The notes under the pieces: model-generated
Seen by the model: only the letters and a program-made list of their open reading frames with translations
Told to the model about the DNA's origin: nothing
Databases searched by the model: none
Shown here: positions 32,859 through 43,799 of the stretch, one piece after another
Position numbering within the stretch: position 1 is the first letter of the stretch
Layout: the number at the start of each line of letters is the position of its first letter
Program-made: the position numbers and the translations under genes
Source of the DNA: Trigonopsis variabilis
Lineage: Eukaryota; Ascomycota; Trigonopsidomycetes; Trigonopsidales; Trigonopsidaceae
Assembly (NCBI GenBank): GCA_003707065.3
Contig: PPXM03000002.1
Location: 868,001 to 932,000 of the forward strand
Direction of reading: 5' to 3'
Length of the DNA: 64,000 bases

Positions 32859-33402
32859 TTGTATATTATTAAATGTGTGGTTCGAGTAAATAGCATGTCC
32901 TGATCCCTCCCGAGATGATCGAGTAAAACAAATGAAAGAATTTGGGCTGACGCAGCTCACACATCGTCGCAAAAGCTGCTCCATTACGCTACGGTGTTAC
33001 ATTTAAGGGATAAGGAGACAAGTTGGCGACTTGTAGCAAAGATGGAACATGAGAGGGCCCTTCCATTTTTGATCAACCCGCTATCTCATCGCATTCCTGT
33101 GGGTTCTGCGCCTCTTTCTAAGAGACCACCTCAAGTGTTACTGCTGTTTACCCGAGGTGCTCCCGAGTGGCTCTTTTCGTTATATCTCTATGCCAGAGAA
33201 ACTTGTAAATTTTCTCGTGAAATTTGCACTGTTACATTATATCGGCCATTAGCCTGTATTCTAGTTTGAAAGAAGTTGGCTCATCGCTCATGAAAGTGAT
33301 TGACGACGTAGCTACAGAAACATAATTAGTTGAAAATGAAAAGAAGAACAAAAGAGAAAAAAGATAAACGAAAGAGCAAAAAAAAGCAAAGAACCTTCCC
33401 AC
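32859..33402. other. Convergent intergenic, raptor / unknown gene
   Basis: About 540 nt between two gene ends. The part next to 33402 is A-rich on the plus strand (AAAGAGAAAAAAGATAAACG). No supported gene. Confidence 0.45.
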
Positions 33403-34191
33403 TCAGTGTAGCTCAGCGAATCGTCCGAGAGTTAAAGCTTCTCGGCAATTGCTTCTAATAAGCTCGCTTGCCAGAATATGAGCACGTTTAAAGCGTTTCT
33501 CGCGCAGTGGGTCAGATGTAAGACCTTCCTTGGCAACTTTCTCTAGACTAAGAGTTTCGAGTAAAGCTTTTCTGCTGACAAACTCAACCATAAGTTTCAC
33601 GAATTCTTTCTGAGGAATTCGTGGCTGTAATTGAACGATAAAATCGGCAGCGTTGTCCTTATTTGGACGAGGTATGGGTGACCAGCGACAAGGCGAGCCC
33701 ACATCAGGCTTTATGCCTGGAGAGACACTTTCTTCCAAATCGAATTCCAATTCAAGCTCACAGAATCTGGCGCGCTTTCTAGCTTGCATTTCATCACAGG
33801 AGGCCTTTCTTTTGCGCCAGAATTTTCGTAATTCACTTTGTGAGTGGTCTGGAGGACGTTGGGTAAAGATTAGACGAGACGGAGATAACCAAAAGAAGTC
33901 ATCGAGAAATAGATATTTTAAGGTATCTGGATGATTGAAGATGGTTTCATCCTTAGCATCATCCATTTCAACATCATTATCATAGCAAACAGGAGTCTGT
34001 AACATCTGGTCATCAATTATCAAGTCATCAAGATAATATTCGATATGGTTTATTGTTTCAGAACATGACTCCATCGATGTATCGTCGAGAAAATCCAGTT
34101 CACCTTCTTGGGGAAGATTCGCTCGAGGAGAAAGAGTCGATTGAGCTGAGAGCATTCCATTTTCTTGATATTGTTTGCAGAAACTGTTCAT
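33403..34191 (-). CDS. Unrecognised acidic/basic protein, probably nuclear
   Basis: A 262-codon single-exon frame with a clear ATG at 34191. I do not recognise the family. The N-terminal half is acidic (LDFLDDTSMESCSE, YLDDLIIDDQML, VEMDDAKDE). A central segment FWRKRKASCDEMQARKRAR looks like a bipartite nuclear localisation signal and is followed by ELELEFDLEES. The C-terminal 80 residues (PRIPQKEFVKLMVEFVSRKALLE ... ASELIRSNCREALTLGRF) are predicted helical, leucine- and charge-rich. The length of the frame and its amino acid make-up argue that it is real. It could be a lineage-specific transcription or cell-cycle regulator. It is divergent from calmodulin, with 788 bp between the starts. 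Confidence 0.6.
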   Translation of the reverse strand: MNSFCKQYQENGMLSAQSTLSPRANLPQEGELDFLDDTSMESCSETINHIEYYLDDLIIDDQMLQTPVCYDNDVEMDDAKDETIFNHPDTLKYLFLDDFFWLSPSRLIFTQRPPDHSQSELRKFWRKRKASCDEMQARKRARFCELELEFDLEESVSPGIKPDVGSPCRWSPIPRPNKDNAADFIVQLQPRIPQKEFVKLMVEFVSRKALLETLSLEKVAKEGLTSDPLREKRFKRAHILASELIRSNCREALTLGRFAELH

Positions 34192-34979
34192 CTTTGGGTG
34201 ATCGGTTCAGCAATGAATAAACTATGGGTATTATTCAGTTGAGTCTTTTTATATCTTTCTTCAGAGGCGCGAAGGCAATCGACCTCAAGAGGCCTAACGC
34301 CTTAGAGATCCCTATGGAAGAAGTTATAAATTACCGCTATAGAGGGCTAGTACGACACGATTTCGTACATTAAATCCCCCTATGTCTTTGAGAACTTTAA
34401 AATATCAAGTGAGAGCTGAGAAAAGTATGAAGTGGTCATGATTACAAACCCAGTTGTTGCAAACTCCACCGTTTGTCGGGGTCCCTCAATCCTTCTCATA
34501 GTTTGACAAATGATATTATAAATAAGCTTCAAATAGAATGATTTAAGATTCAAATTTCGCATCGTCCAGAGTTAGCATCCAAGATTGTACATTTTTGCAA
34601 ACAGCAAGGCAATAGAAAGACCACTGAAAGTTCCAGCTAGTCTCTGATAGGACTTGAAGCACTTTCTTTGCAGTACATAGAGGGAATTGATATCATTGAC
34701 TGGGTTAATAGACGCGTCTAGTTCTAAATCTCTAAATCTCTAAATCCAAAAAGAACTTTATCTGACATTTTCGAGAAACGTCATTCCTGTGTTACGCTTC
34801 TTCACTTTACTCAATCAGAGTTTCCATTAGACCCAGAAAATAGTGCATTGAAGTTTGTCATCGTGTCTGAACTTGCGCGCGCAGTGTGACGTTGTCGCGG
34901 TGCCGGGCTTGCCCAACAAGCAACAACCACTGTTCCACATATTATTCAATCCGTCACTAAACTGGTTGATAGTAACAAG
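34192..34979. other. Divergent intergenic, unknown gene / calmodulin
   Basis: About 790 nt, presumably two promoters. It holds three tandem copies of TCTAAATC at 34723-34746. Short frames here show no motif. Confidence 0.45.
34723..34746 (+). repeat. Three tandem copies of TCTAAATC
   Basis: An 8-bp unit repeated exactly three times, 234 bp before the calmodulin ATG. It may be a small microsatellite or clustered protein-binding sites. Confidence 0.8.
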
Positions 34980-35699
34980 ATGGTAAGTATTGAGGGATGA
35001 GAAGAATGCAGGGTGAAAGAGCAAGTCATTTATAAATGATCAAATGATACAAAGCGGTGTGATACATTTTCTAATTAATTAATCATGCTTCCTGGAGCTA
35101 TGCCTTCAAGGGGACAAGACTGTCTATTTGAACGTGAGTTCTAATTTGACTTCATCCCGCCATAAAATCTCATCACTCTTCTTGTATAGACAATACTAAT
35201 GGCTTTCTTTCAGGCCGATCAACTTTCTGAGCAACAAGTGGCAGAGTTCAAAGAAGCGTTCTCTCTCTTTGACACGAATGGAGATGGTAAGTGATAGTCT
35301 GTGGACGTGGAGGCTAATGCTTGAGGGAAAATTACCTCGAACGAGTTAGGTAGAGTGATGCGATCACTAGGACAGAATCCTTCAGAATCCGAATTGGCTG
35401 ATATGATTAATGAAGTGGATGCCGATAACGACGGCACGATCGACTTTCCGGAGTTTTTGACCATGATGGCTAGGAAAATGAAGGATACCGACTCAGAGGA
35501 AGAAATCAGAGAAGCTTTCAAGGTGTTTGATCGAGACAATAATGGATTCATTTCATCGGCCGAATTGCGACACGTCATGACCTCGATTGGCGAAAAGCTT
35601 ACTGAAGACGAAGTCGACGAGATGATCCGTGAAGCGGACGCAGACGGAGACGGGCGAATCAATTATTCCGAGTTCGTCTCGATGATGATGGCAAAGTGA
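34980..35699 (+). CDS. CMD1: Calmodulin
   Basis: 149 aa from exons 34980-34982 (the ATG alone), 35214-35286 and 35326-35699; introns are 231 and 39 nt. The start codon is separated from the rest by an intron, as in many fungal and animal calmodulin genes. All four EF-hand loops are complete: DTNGDGKITSNE (21-32), [12 protein letters not shown] (57-68), [12 protein letters not shown] (94-105) and [12 protein letters not shown] (130-141), so four calcium ions should bind, unlike the degenerate fourth loop of S. cerevisiae. The protein is close to the animal type in sequence and exact in length. It acts as the cytosolic calcium sensor for calcineurin, CaM kinases, myosin and spindle-pole components. 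Confidence 0.98.
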
Positions 35700-35862
35700 T
35701 CTCATACAATAGAGTGTATCTTTTAGATACTTTGCCTTCAATAGTATTTCTACGGGACCTGCATGTAGAATGTTTTTGCTTGTACAAACTAGCTACTAGT
35801 GCTCCATTCATCGTAGACCCCTATCATGAGTGTAATGCATACTCCCGTGCGCTGTGACGATC

Positions 35863-37320
35863 TCACTCAGCCGCGCCTTCTTGGCCCTCTTGATGCGCTT
35901 GAGCTTTGATCTTCTCAAACTCATCCGGGCTGTAGATTCCTTCCGTCACTCCGATAAACTCAGCAGCATTGATTTCCTCCAACACTTTTTCGGCATCCTC
36001 CACAGTGAGATTTTCAAGGTATTTGTTGACCTCATCAAGCTTGCCGGATGCTAAAGCCTTTTGTAGATCCGGAGCCATTGCATCGTATATGGCCTTGCGC
36101 TGTTTATCTGATTCAGTTTCGGGGTTCTCGGGCGGTGGAGGAAGAATGACAATTTCCGAGTTAGAGTCAACGGGATGAAGCTGAACTACTTCGTGTTCTT
36201 CTTTCCTTTCTTCGGAAATGACTTTGCATCGGCCTTTGATATGATTGTAAGTCATATTCACGTCCTCCAAAAATGCTTTGCGGGCCACATGGGACGGATT
36301 TGCGATACGGTTGAAGAATACCGTGATTCCATCAGGGCCTAGAGTCTTACAATATTGAAGGATCAGAGCATTATGGACGAATTGCTTCGCTAACGAGAAT
36401 TTGCCGTCCAGCTCGAGATCGAAAGCATTCATTAACAGCGCATCTTTAACGGACTCTGAGATGAGATTGCGATGGTCCGAGATATATCCTAGCAGCTTAT
36501 CGTACTTCCTAGAGTCAATATTTCCATATGCTAAAGCTTCAGGAGTCAATGATTGCTGTATTTCTTGTTCCAGACTCTCTTCGGTCGAAGCATAAGCATC
36601 AGCAACAGCAGCTGGGGACATCAACTCAGCAGATGCGCCAGGGTTCAAGACCTCAATTTTGGTTTCTGTGGTCTTATTAGAAGATCCTGGTGATTTCTTG
36701 TTGAGAAAAGAACTATCAAAGCCGACATGGAGGTCTTCTGACGTGATTTTCTTATCATTGATCTTACGTAATTCAACCAGTTCTTTTTCTGCTTCAACAA
36801 TGAGATTAGTGAGCTTTTCTTTATGAATTTCTAGCTCATCATGATAAGCAGAAGCTTTCGTATCTTCATTGTCGCTCGAATCAAGTGTCTCCACTTCTGT
36901 CTTGATCTGCTTTAACAAGTTGGCAATCATGTCAGTCAGTGAATTGCCCTGAGTATCAATTCCTTTAAGTTCTTCAACATGATTTTTATCATCTTGACCA
37001 AATTCTTGAAGGGCTTCAGTGCAGATCTCTTGACAGGTCTGGGAAGATGTCATATCTGCCAGGTGATGCAATAACACATCAATTCTCTTCGCTAAAATTG
37101 AATTTATCGTGACTTGAGCTTCGAGATGGCGCATTCGCATCTTATTTTGCTCTCGTTTGTCATGAATATCTCGCTGTTTCCATCGAATAAAAGACCGCTT
37201 ATCCACATTGGGATGAACTATAGGTTAATTCCAGAGATCCCCTTGAGATCGCAGCTTACCTTCAATATCAGAGTCATCACTGAGTTCTAAGTTGTCCCAT
37301 TTGGAGTAATCAACAACCAT
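35863..37320 (-). CDS. CDC37: Hsp90 co-chaperone Cdc37
   Basis: Predicted 471 aa from exons 37320-37260 and 37217-35863 (42-nt intron). The N-terminus VVDYSKWDNLELSDDSDIE-VHPNVDKRSFIRWKQRDIH is diagnostic of Cdc37, including the conserved CK2-target Ser in the LSDDSD segment. A coiled coil (REQNKMRMRHLEAQ) follows, then the Hsp90-binding middle domain (EALAYGNIDSRKYDKLLGYI, GKFSLAKQFVHNALILQYC) and a C-terminal helical part (MAPDLQKALASGKLDEVNKYL). It delivers protein kinases to Hsp90. The other kinase in this window is unlinked in position. It is convergent with calmodulin (163 bp) and divergent from the ABC transporter. Confidence 0.96.
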
Positions 37321-37899
37321 GGTAAAAGGCAGATGAGTGGTTTCCAGAACACCCCATGATGGCATGCCCGCCTGTAACGCGTAACCGTCGATTCTATCAT
37401 CCATCGCTAGCTTCGATCTCATCAAATTACCCAGAAACCAATGCCAGAAGGAAATATTCATTCAGTGGCTTAGCATCCATGTCTAGTTTGCGTCTTTATT
37501 CTTCATTCACTCCTCATGTACGCGAAATTTGCATGTTCTCGACAGATCATTGCGTAAGCTGCATCTTATTCATCTTCCGTACCTAACAATCCTTTCTTTC
37601 TACTCCCTCCTCTGTTCTCTTTGGCTTTTATGCTTCGTCTCTGCACCAGATCGTTGAAGTAATGAAACCTGACCAGGAGTCCACTCTTCATCTCTTCTTT
37701 GTTTCCAGACCCCGTGATCACTCGTTCCCTACGGTAACCCGGCAACAGCGATTAACGAGGACAGGGACCATTGATTTATGGACAGTCAGCGCCAGTAAAG
37801 GACACCTTGGTTTATTCTCTTACCAAACGCTCAATCTTTTAATTACTTGATCCGAACGTTTTCATTATTAACTCACTTGTGTGATAGATTGGTGGATAT
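37321..37899. other. Divergent intergenic, CDC37 / mitochondrial ABC transporter
   Basis: About 580 nt between two starts. The middle is pyrimidine-rich on the plus strand (CCTTTCTTTCTACTCCCTCC near 37590), a common promoter feature in fungi. No gene seen. Confidence 0.45.
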
Positions 37900-40071
37900 A
37901 TGGTCATGGCTAGCTTGGTTCGGATGCGTTATGGGCCATTACTAAGAAACTGGGGAATAATCCGACCAGAACTAAGTCTGAGGCCTTTGTTGTATCATAA
38001 TCATGGAACTAAGTCGGTGTACTTCCTCAAGTCTTTATCTTTGTTGGGTCCTCGATATCAGTCGACCAAAGCTCCCATTGAGTCACCAGATCAGATCCCC
38101 GACTTCACAAAAAGCGATCGTGCTTCAGCAGCCGCTAAGGTTGATTTAAAAGCTCGATTAGGGTCGAAAGATGAGAGTCCTAAGGGAGGGTTTAAAGAGA
38201 TTCGGCGATTATTTTCTTTAGCGAAACCGGAGAAATGGCCCCTCTCTTTTGCCATGTTTTTATTAATTTGTTCCTCTGGGGTATCATTGGCTGTTCCATT
38301 TGCCATTGGCAAGTTGATTGATGTCAGTTCTGGAAATATAGGTGAAGGGGTCTTTGGGTTATCATTGACTCAGTTCACTTTGGCTTTAGCTGTTTTGTTC
38401 ACTCTCAGCTCTCTGGCTAATTTTGGCCGAATCTATATCATGCGTACTACTGGTGAACGCTTAGTAGCACGAATGAGAGGCCGGCTTTACAGGAACACCA
38501 TGAGCCAAGACGCCGAGTTCTTTGACGCCAACCGCGTTGGTGATTTAATTTCTCGATTGTCAAATGATGCGAGTATTATCGGTAAATCATTGACCCAGAA
38601 TCTCTCGGACGGACTTCGTTCAGTAGTGAGCGGTGTTGCTGGTCTGACAATGATGACGATTGTCAGTGCTAAATTGACTCTGGTTATGGTAAGCATAGTT
38701 CCTCCCGTTGCTATTGGAGCTTTTTTCTATGGCCGTCGGATCCGCTCTATATCTAGAGAAGGGCAAGCTGCCTTGGGCAAACTGACCAAGGTTGCCGAAG
38801 AGCGCTTGGGTAGTATCAAAACCATCCAAACTTTCTCAGGAGAAGAGTCTGAAGTCCACCGATATAATGCACAAATTCGGAATTTATTTAACATCGGAAA
38901 ACGAGAAGGAAAATTAATGGGCATTTTTACTAGCATCACCGGGTTCTCTGGAAATATGACTATCTTAGCGATTCTTGGCGTTGGAAGCCAAATGGTGACA
39001 TCAGGAGCCATCACCATTGGTGAATTAAGCTCTTTTCTGATGTATACGGCTTATGCAGGAGGATCAATGTTTGGGCTATCGTCATTTTACAGCGAACTGA
39101 TGAAAGGTGTGGGCGCTGCCTCCCGTCTATTTGAGCTCCAAGACCGTGCACCCAGAGTTAGCCCTACTAAAGGCCGTCCGATATCCTCTGCTAGAGGAGT
39201 CATTGAATTCGAACATGTTAACTTCTCTTATCCAACTCGCCCGGGCGTCACTATCTTTAATGACTTATCCTTTTCCATTGCTCCTGGCACGAACGTGTGC
39301 ATTGTCGGTCCTTCCGGTGGAGGAAAATCGACTGTGAGTTCACTGTTGTTGCGCTTCTATGACCCAAATCAAGGAAAAATTACCATCAATGGAGTTGATA
39401 TTCGAGAATATAATCTCAAGTCTTTGCGGCGTCGAATTGGTACCGTTTCCCAGGAACCAGTGCTTTTTGGTGGAACGATTGCCGACAATATTGCTTATGG
39501 AAGGCCTTCTGCAACAAGACAGGATATTATAACTGCGGCAAGACGGGCAAACTGTAATTTCATTGCTGATTTTCCTGAAGGACTAGAAACCAAGGTAGGA
39601 GCAAGAGGAACTCAACTCAGTGGCGGTCAAAAGCAACGAATCGCCATTGCCCGGGCTTTAATCAGGAACCCTGATATTCTTATTCTAGATGAGGCGACCT
39701 CTGCTTTGGACAGCGAAAGCGAAGATGCCGTCAACGAGGCCTTAAACAATGCCATGAAAGGAAACGTGACCACAATCTCCATTGCTCATCGACTTTCGAC
39801 TATCCAGAGAAGCGATTTGATTATTGTCGTGCATCACGGAAAGGTAGTCGAGACGGGTTCCTTCCCCGAGTTGAGCAAAGACGGTACTCAGTTTTCAAAG
39901 CTGCTCTTGAAGAAGGAGGAATTGGTCGAGACTGAAGATGTGATTCCTGATCCTGAGATTGAACCAGAGAACGATAGTAGTGTGATTGAAGAGAACGAGC
40001 GAGAGGTGGAAGAGAGTACGGCGGAGGACGAAGAGAAGGATGGTGAGTTAAGAAACCCACTAAAAGTGTAA
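37900..40071 (+). CDS. MDL1: Mitochondrial ABC half-transporter (Mdl1/ABCB10-like)
   Basis: 723 aa in one exon. The leader (MVMASLVRMRYGPLLRNWG ... GPRYQSTKAP) is basic and fits mitochondrial import; the ATG at 37906 is an alternative start. One transmembrane domain (about residues 110-365) is followed by one nucleotide-binding domain: Walker A GPSGGGKST (about 470), Q-loop SQEPVLFGGT, signature LSGGQKQR (about 573), Walker B ILILDEATSALD and the switch His in IAHRLST. The acidic tail (EENEREVEESTAEDEEKDG) is unusual in length. Half-transporters of this type form dimers in the inner membrane and export peptides or haem-related compounds. Mdl1 versus Mdl2 cannot be decided. Confidence 0.92.
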   Translation: MVMASLVRMRYGPLLRNWGIIRPELSLRPLLYHNHGTKSVYFLKSLSLLGPRYQSTKAPIESPDQIPDFTKSDRASAAAKVDLKARLGSKDESPKGGFKEIRRLFSLAKPEKWPLSFAMFLLICSSGVSLAVPFAIGKLIDVSSGNIGEGVFGLSLTQFTLALAVLFTLSSLANFGRIYIMRTTGERLVARMRGRLYRNTMSQDAEFFDANRVGDLISRLSNDASIIGKSLTQNLSDGLRSVVSGVAGLTMMTIVSAKLTLVMVSIVPPVAIGAFFYGRRIRSISREGQAALGKLTKVAEERLGSIKTIQTFSGEESEVHRYNAQIRNLFNIGKREGKLMGIFTSITGFSGNMTILAILGVGSQMVTSGAITIGELSSFLMYTAYAGGSMFGLSSFYSELMKGVGAASRLFELQDRAPRVSPTKGRPISSARGVIEFEHVNFSYPTRPGVTIFNDLSFSIAPGTNVCIVGPSGGGKSTVSSLLLRFYDPNQGKITINGVDIREYNLKSLRRRIGTVSQEPVLFGGTIADNIAYGRPSATRQDIITAARRANCNFIADFPEGLETKVGARGTQLSGGQKQRIAIARALIRNPDILILDEATSALDSESEDAVNEALNNAMKGNVTTISIAHRLSTIQRSDLIIVVHHGKVVETGSFPELSKDGTQFSKLLLKKEELVETEDVIPDPEIEPENDSSVIEENEREVEESTAEDEEKDGELRNPLKV

Positions 40072-40254
40072 TATGGACGGCTCCACCTGTTTACGGGAGC
40101 AATGAGATTCGTGCCGTGACAAGACACCCAACACTGATGACCTTACGGCAAACTTACGATGAGGTGAAGAGAGACACCAGCAGACTGTAAAATAGAAAAG
40201 TTCACCGGATGAAAGCGAGTAGAAAGTAAGAAATATTTAACTTAGGTCTTCACA

Positions 40255-40939
40255 TTAATAGCCCTTTCCTCCAGGAGCGTTCTTATCATCACTAAGACTG
40301 ACGAGTAATTGTCTGAACCGGGAGCGATCGTAAGTCCCCGCCTTTGCACCTTTCTCGGACAGATCGATCAATTTAGAGATCCGCTGCCAAGGAGTGCCTG
40401 AATCGGATTCATCTCGAGCCTTGATGAATTCCTCAGCTTCTTTATGAGTCTGTTCAATCGCAGCTTCTTTCTTATCGTTGTAGTCGGTGTAAAAGTCATC
40501 AATTGCCTGCTCAGCCTTCTTTCTAGTCTCCTGTCGTTTCACCTCGCTATCTTTATCTCGACGTTCAATCGCTAGTGCTTGTCGTTCCCGCCATTCTTTA
40601 ATGGCCTGCGAATCTTCTCGTGGTGCTGCTGGCTCAGGCGCAGGTTCGGGTTCAAAGTCAGTCTGAGGGACTTGCTGTTGAGGTGTCTGAGGACAGATTA
40701 GATCATTTCCAGGCAATCGCACTTACCTCTTGATAAATGGAAGGAAAGGCTTGTTCGAATGCCTGTTCCTCAGGAATATCGGATGGCACGACCGGATCAC
40801 CAAATGCATCAGCATCGGCGCCCAGAACAGCTCGTTCTCTAGCTAAAAAATCCTGTTCAGAATCTTCACCGTTTTCGCTGGTTTGTAAAGTGGTAGAGTC
40901 ACCTTCAAACTCTTCTAATGCCGGGAATCGCTCGGCCAT
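40255..40939 (-). CDS. CLC1: Clathrin light chain
   Basis: Predicted 214 aa from exons 40939-40727 and 40686-40255 (40-nt intron). It starts MAERFPALEEFE; an acidic N-terminal region (FLARERAVLGADADAFGD) is followed by a Pro-rich linker and the heavy-chain-binding helix (AIKEWRERQALAIERRD ... KKAEQAIDDFYTDYNDKKEA), with the C-terminal TPWQRISKLIDLSEKG and RFRQLLVSLSDDKNAPG. This is the standard order and length. It regulates clathrin assembly in endocytosis and Golgi traffic. The start is only 170 bp from the divergent RTT103 gene, so the two share a compact promoter. Confidence 0.95.
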
Positions 40940-41109
40940 TGTTGATACTGTCCAGCGGGAGGAGTGTCGAAGTGAGGCCTCCTAAGGACTCGACCCAGTA
41001 ACGGTTGCTCGTCCTTGAATCGCCCACCCATCAGTGTCACGGCCGCTCCACTCTGGACAGACGTCAATCGCCCAAGAATTGACCTGGCATCAAGGCTGGA
41101 CGATTGAAA

Positions 41110-42557
41110 ATGAGCTATTCAGCAGCTATCGTGACGTCTAAGATGGCTAGCGTTAATGAAACGCCAGATTCCATTGTTTCAATTGCACAATGGGTGAGTA
41201 AAGCTTGTTTGGTAGTGCAGCGATTGAATGGATTATCCTTTATTCTTAAGTCGTCTTAAAGACTAGACTACTACCATTTTTGTGAATGTACATATTTGTT
41301 TTGATTGACCTTCACAAATATTTGATTTGACGTCCATGAACTAACTATAGATGATGTTTCATAGACGCTACGCTGACGACACAGTAAACACGTGGATTAA
41401 ATGTCTTAAAGAGGGTATACTACTATGCTTCTCGGTTATTGCTAACTTATCAGCTTCTCCCCAACGGAAGCTTTGTTTGATATATCTCGCAAACGAAATA
41501 GTACAGCAAAGCAAAGCTCGTCGGAAAGATAGCTTTGTGGTTGCTTTTTCACCAGTGAGTGTTAATTTGCGAAGAAATATCCTGACCTGCTAGGTCATAG
41601 CAGATGCCATTAGCTCCGCCTATAACTCTGTGAACACCGATCTTAAAAACAAGATAAAACGGGTCGTTCAGGTCTGGAGAGAGCGCCAAATCTTCGCTCC
41701 GGTTGTTCTCGATGATCTAGAAGAGAAATTGAACAGTATGATACTATAAGATGATAACTAACTTTTCAGGCAAAGGGCCTACAAAATCGTTTGCTGGAAG
41801 GAATCTGGGCACTTTAGGTCGAGGAGGATCAAACTCTCAAGTGCCCGCCGAGTTCTTGAAGCTAGTGTCTGCTCATAAAAACCTCCAAGACAAGATTTCC
41901 GTCTCGACGATCGGCATAAGCTCGGCCATTTCGTCTTACAAGACCATCACTGAAAGTCAGGATTCGCCTGATCCTAAAGAATATCATGAATCTTTGACGA
42001 AAATATTGGAAATAATGAACAATGCCGAGAAATTGGCAAAGAATACGATCAACGGCCGCCAAGAATTGATCATTCAGCTCGAGAGCCTGCTTCAGGCTAA
42101 TAAAGCGGCATTAGAAGGAGAACAGAAGCAACTCAAGGACGTCGAAGAATGTAAGCAAGAGATTATTGAAACCAAAGGGGGAGTGGAATCTTTGATCCAA
42201 CAAGAAGAAGGTATTGCCTCGACTGAACTGTCTCCGTCTCATCAATTCGGTGAAGCTAGTCCTCCTGTCGAGTCTCACACCCCTCCCGGTCAACCTCAAC
42301 CTGATCCCGGCTACGTTCCTCAACCTGCATCGGCACCACAGACCGGAATTCCCGAGGCTGACTATGACCCCAAGATAAATCAGCTATTGCAGGAGCTCAC
42401 AGGTCAGAATCACCCTACGGAAGAAACTGACGAGCCTTATATTCCTCAGTCAATTGGTCAGCCTGTGCCTAGTGAAACTGGAGACGGCGACGATGACCAA
42501 ATGCCCACTTACACTGCGCCAGCAGATGACTCAGAGCCTGAATCGGACACTGTATGA
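41110..42557 (+). CDS. RTT103: CTD-interacting domain protein Rtt103/RPRD-like
   Basis: Predicted 392 aa from exons 41110-41193, 41351-41414, 41454-41554, 41594-41735 and 41770-42557 (introns 157, 39, 39 and 34 nt). Spliced, the N-terminus gives the CID fold: SIVSIAQW-MMFHRRYADDTVNTWIK, KEASPQRKLCLIYLANEIVQ, then VIADAISSAY and KIKRVVQVWRERQIF (about residues 1-130). A helical dimerisation region (AAISSYKTITES ... NGRQELIIQLESLLQ) and an acidic, Pro-rich tail follow. Rtt103 and RPRD proteins bind Ser2-phosphorylated RNA polymerase II CTD and assist 3' end formation and termination. Exon joining is well supported by the CID motif order. Confidence 0.92.
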
Positions 42558-42881
42558 TATTAAGTTATGAAAGGATGCGGTATTTCTCGAGACATCATGG
42601 CTTTTTTGCTCTGTTTATTGCCCAGACGCAATAGCGCCCGTTTCTGCGAGCGACCATCACTATTGCAGCAGAAAATTTAGTATTATGCTGCCTTAGTAGT
42701 GGCCAGCATCAAGAAGTACACGTAATTTAGACAGAATTATACTCAATATCCTAAAGACCTCAAGGAAGCTGGAGCTCCACGGTGCCCTCGTCAAAGCTCA
42801 CGCTCACGTGATTATGTTATCTCGTGGTGACCGAGTGTGCTGTGCACATCCGAGCTCAACTACAAGAATCGACCAGAGCCA
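42558..42881. other. Intergenic, RTT103 to MED20
   Basis: About 320 nt between same-strand genes. A CACGTG lies at 42805-42810, about 70 nt before the MED20 ATG. Nothing else recognised. Confidence 0.45.
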
Positions 42882-43656
42882 ATGCCGGTCACGGCGTGAG
42901 TATGAACTATAACTACTATCTAATTTCAGTCTTGTGGTATTTTCAAATGTCACTCCCACTACATTATCGAGTGTGCAAGCGGCATTGATAGGAGGCTTGT
43001 TTCCTCAAGAGTTGAGTGAAACGTGGAGTCTCGAATATAGACTATTTCGAGAAAACCCGGCGAGCAATAATCCACCTACTGGTCCTCTTGGGCGAGGATT
43101 CACGGATCCGCCGAAAATACTACCTGGTCCTCGGTTTCTAAGCTATCTTCATCTCAGCCATCACCCTCAAGCCGACTATGTCCAGATCGATGATCTGATT
43201 GAGATGGAAAAACCAGTCAAGACAGAATCAGGTGAAAATGGAACTGACTCAAGTACGGCTCCAGTTACCATGGTCAGTCCGTCATTTGGAACACTTATCG
43301 CGAGTAAGCTACAGTCGATCTGGCTCCCTCGCCAACAACTCAAGGCCGAAGGACGAATATATACTTATAGCTCCGGGGAGTATGTTTTCTACTTGGGAAC
43401 AGTAACCTTGAATTCTGTATTCAAGGGTGTTTTGATGGAGGTCCAGTACAACCCGGCGACATTTCTACAAGATGGCAAAGGAATGATTGAGGATTTGCTA
43501 GATAATCTTGACTTACCGGAGTACAGATTGATCTACGGGGAACCTCAGGATCCATTACCCGAGGAAGTTATTCCAGGATGCAAAGAGCCCGTTTTCAGTA
43601 GGCTACAGACCGTCCAGCAGTACTTCACCATGTTCCGAAATAGGAATGGGTTTTAA
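42882..43656 (+). CDS. MED20: Mediator complex subunit 20 (Srb2)
   Basis: Predicted 246 aa from exons 42882-42895 (14 nt) and 42930-43656, with a 34-nt intron. Splicing gives MPVTALVVFSNVTPTTLSSV. Segments such as SETWSLEYRLFRENP, PRFLSYLHLSHHPQADYVQID, EYVFYLGTVTLNSVFKGVLMEV and the ending FTMFRNRNGF resemble Med20, a beta-barrel head-module subunit that pairs with Med18 and contacts RNA polymerase II. Length suits the fungal subunit (about 210-250). The family is fast evolving, so I rate this slightly below the other calls. Confidence 0.8.
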
Positions 43657-43799
43657 AAAAAAATTCCACGATGTAACGAAGGTGATATAATGAGACTGTA
43701 TAAGGGATGAGGGAAGACGAAGATAATATGTAAAGTAATGCATGAAAGGGGAAATCTGGCGAAGAATAATCACATAGAAGGAAAAGATGCTAGTTGAGC

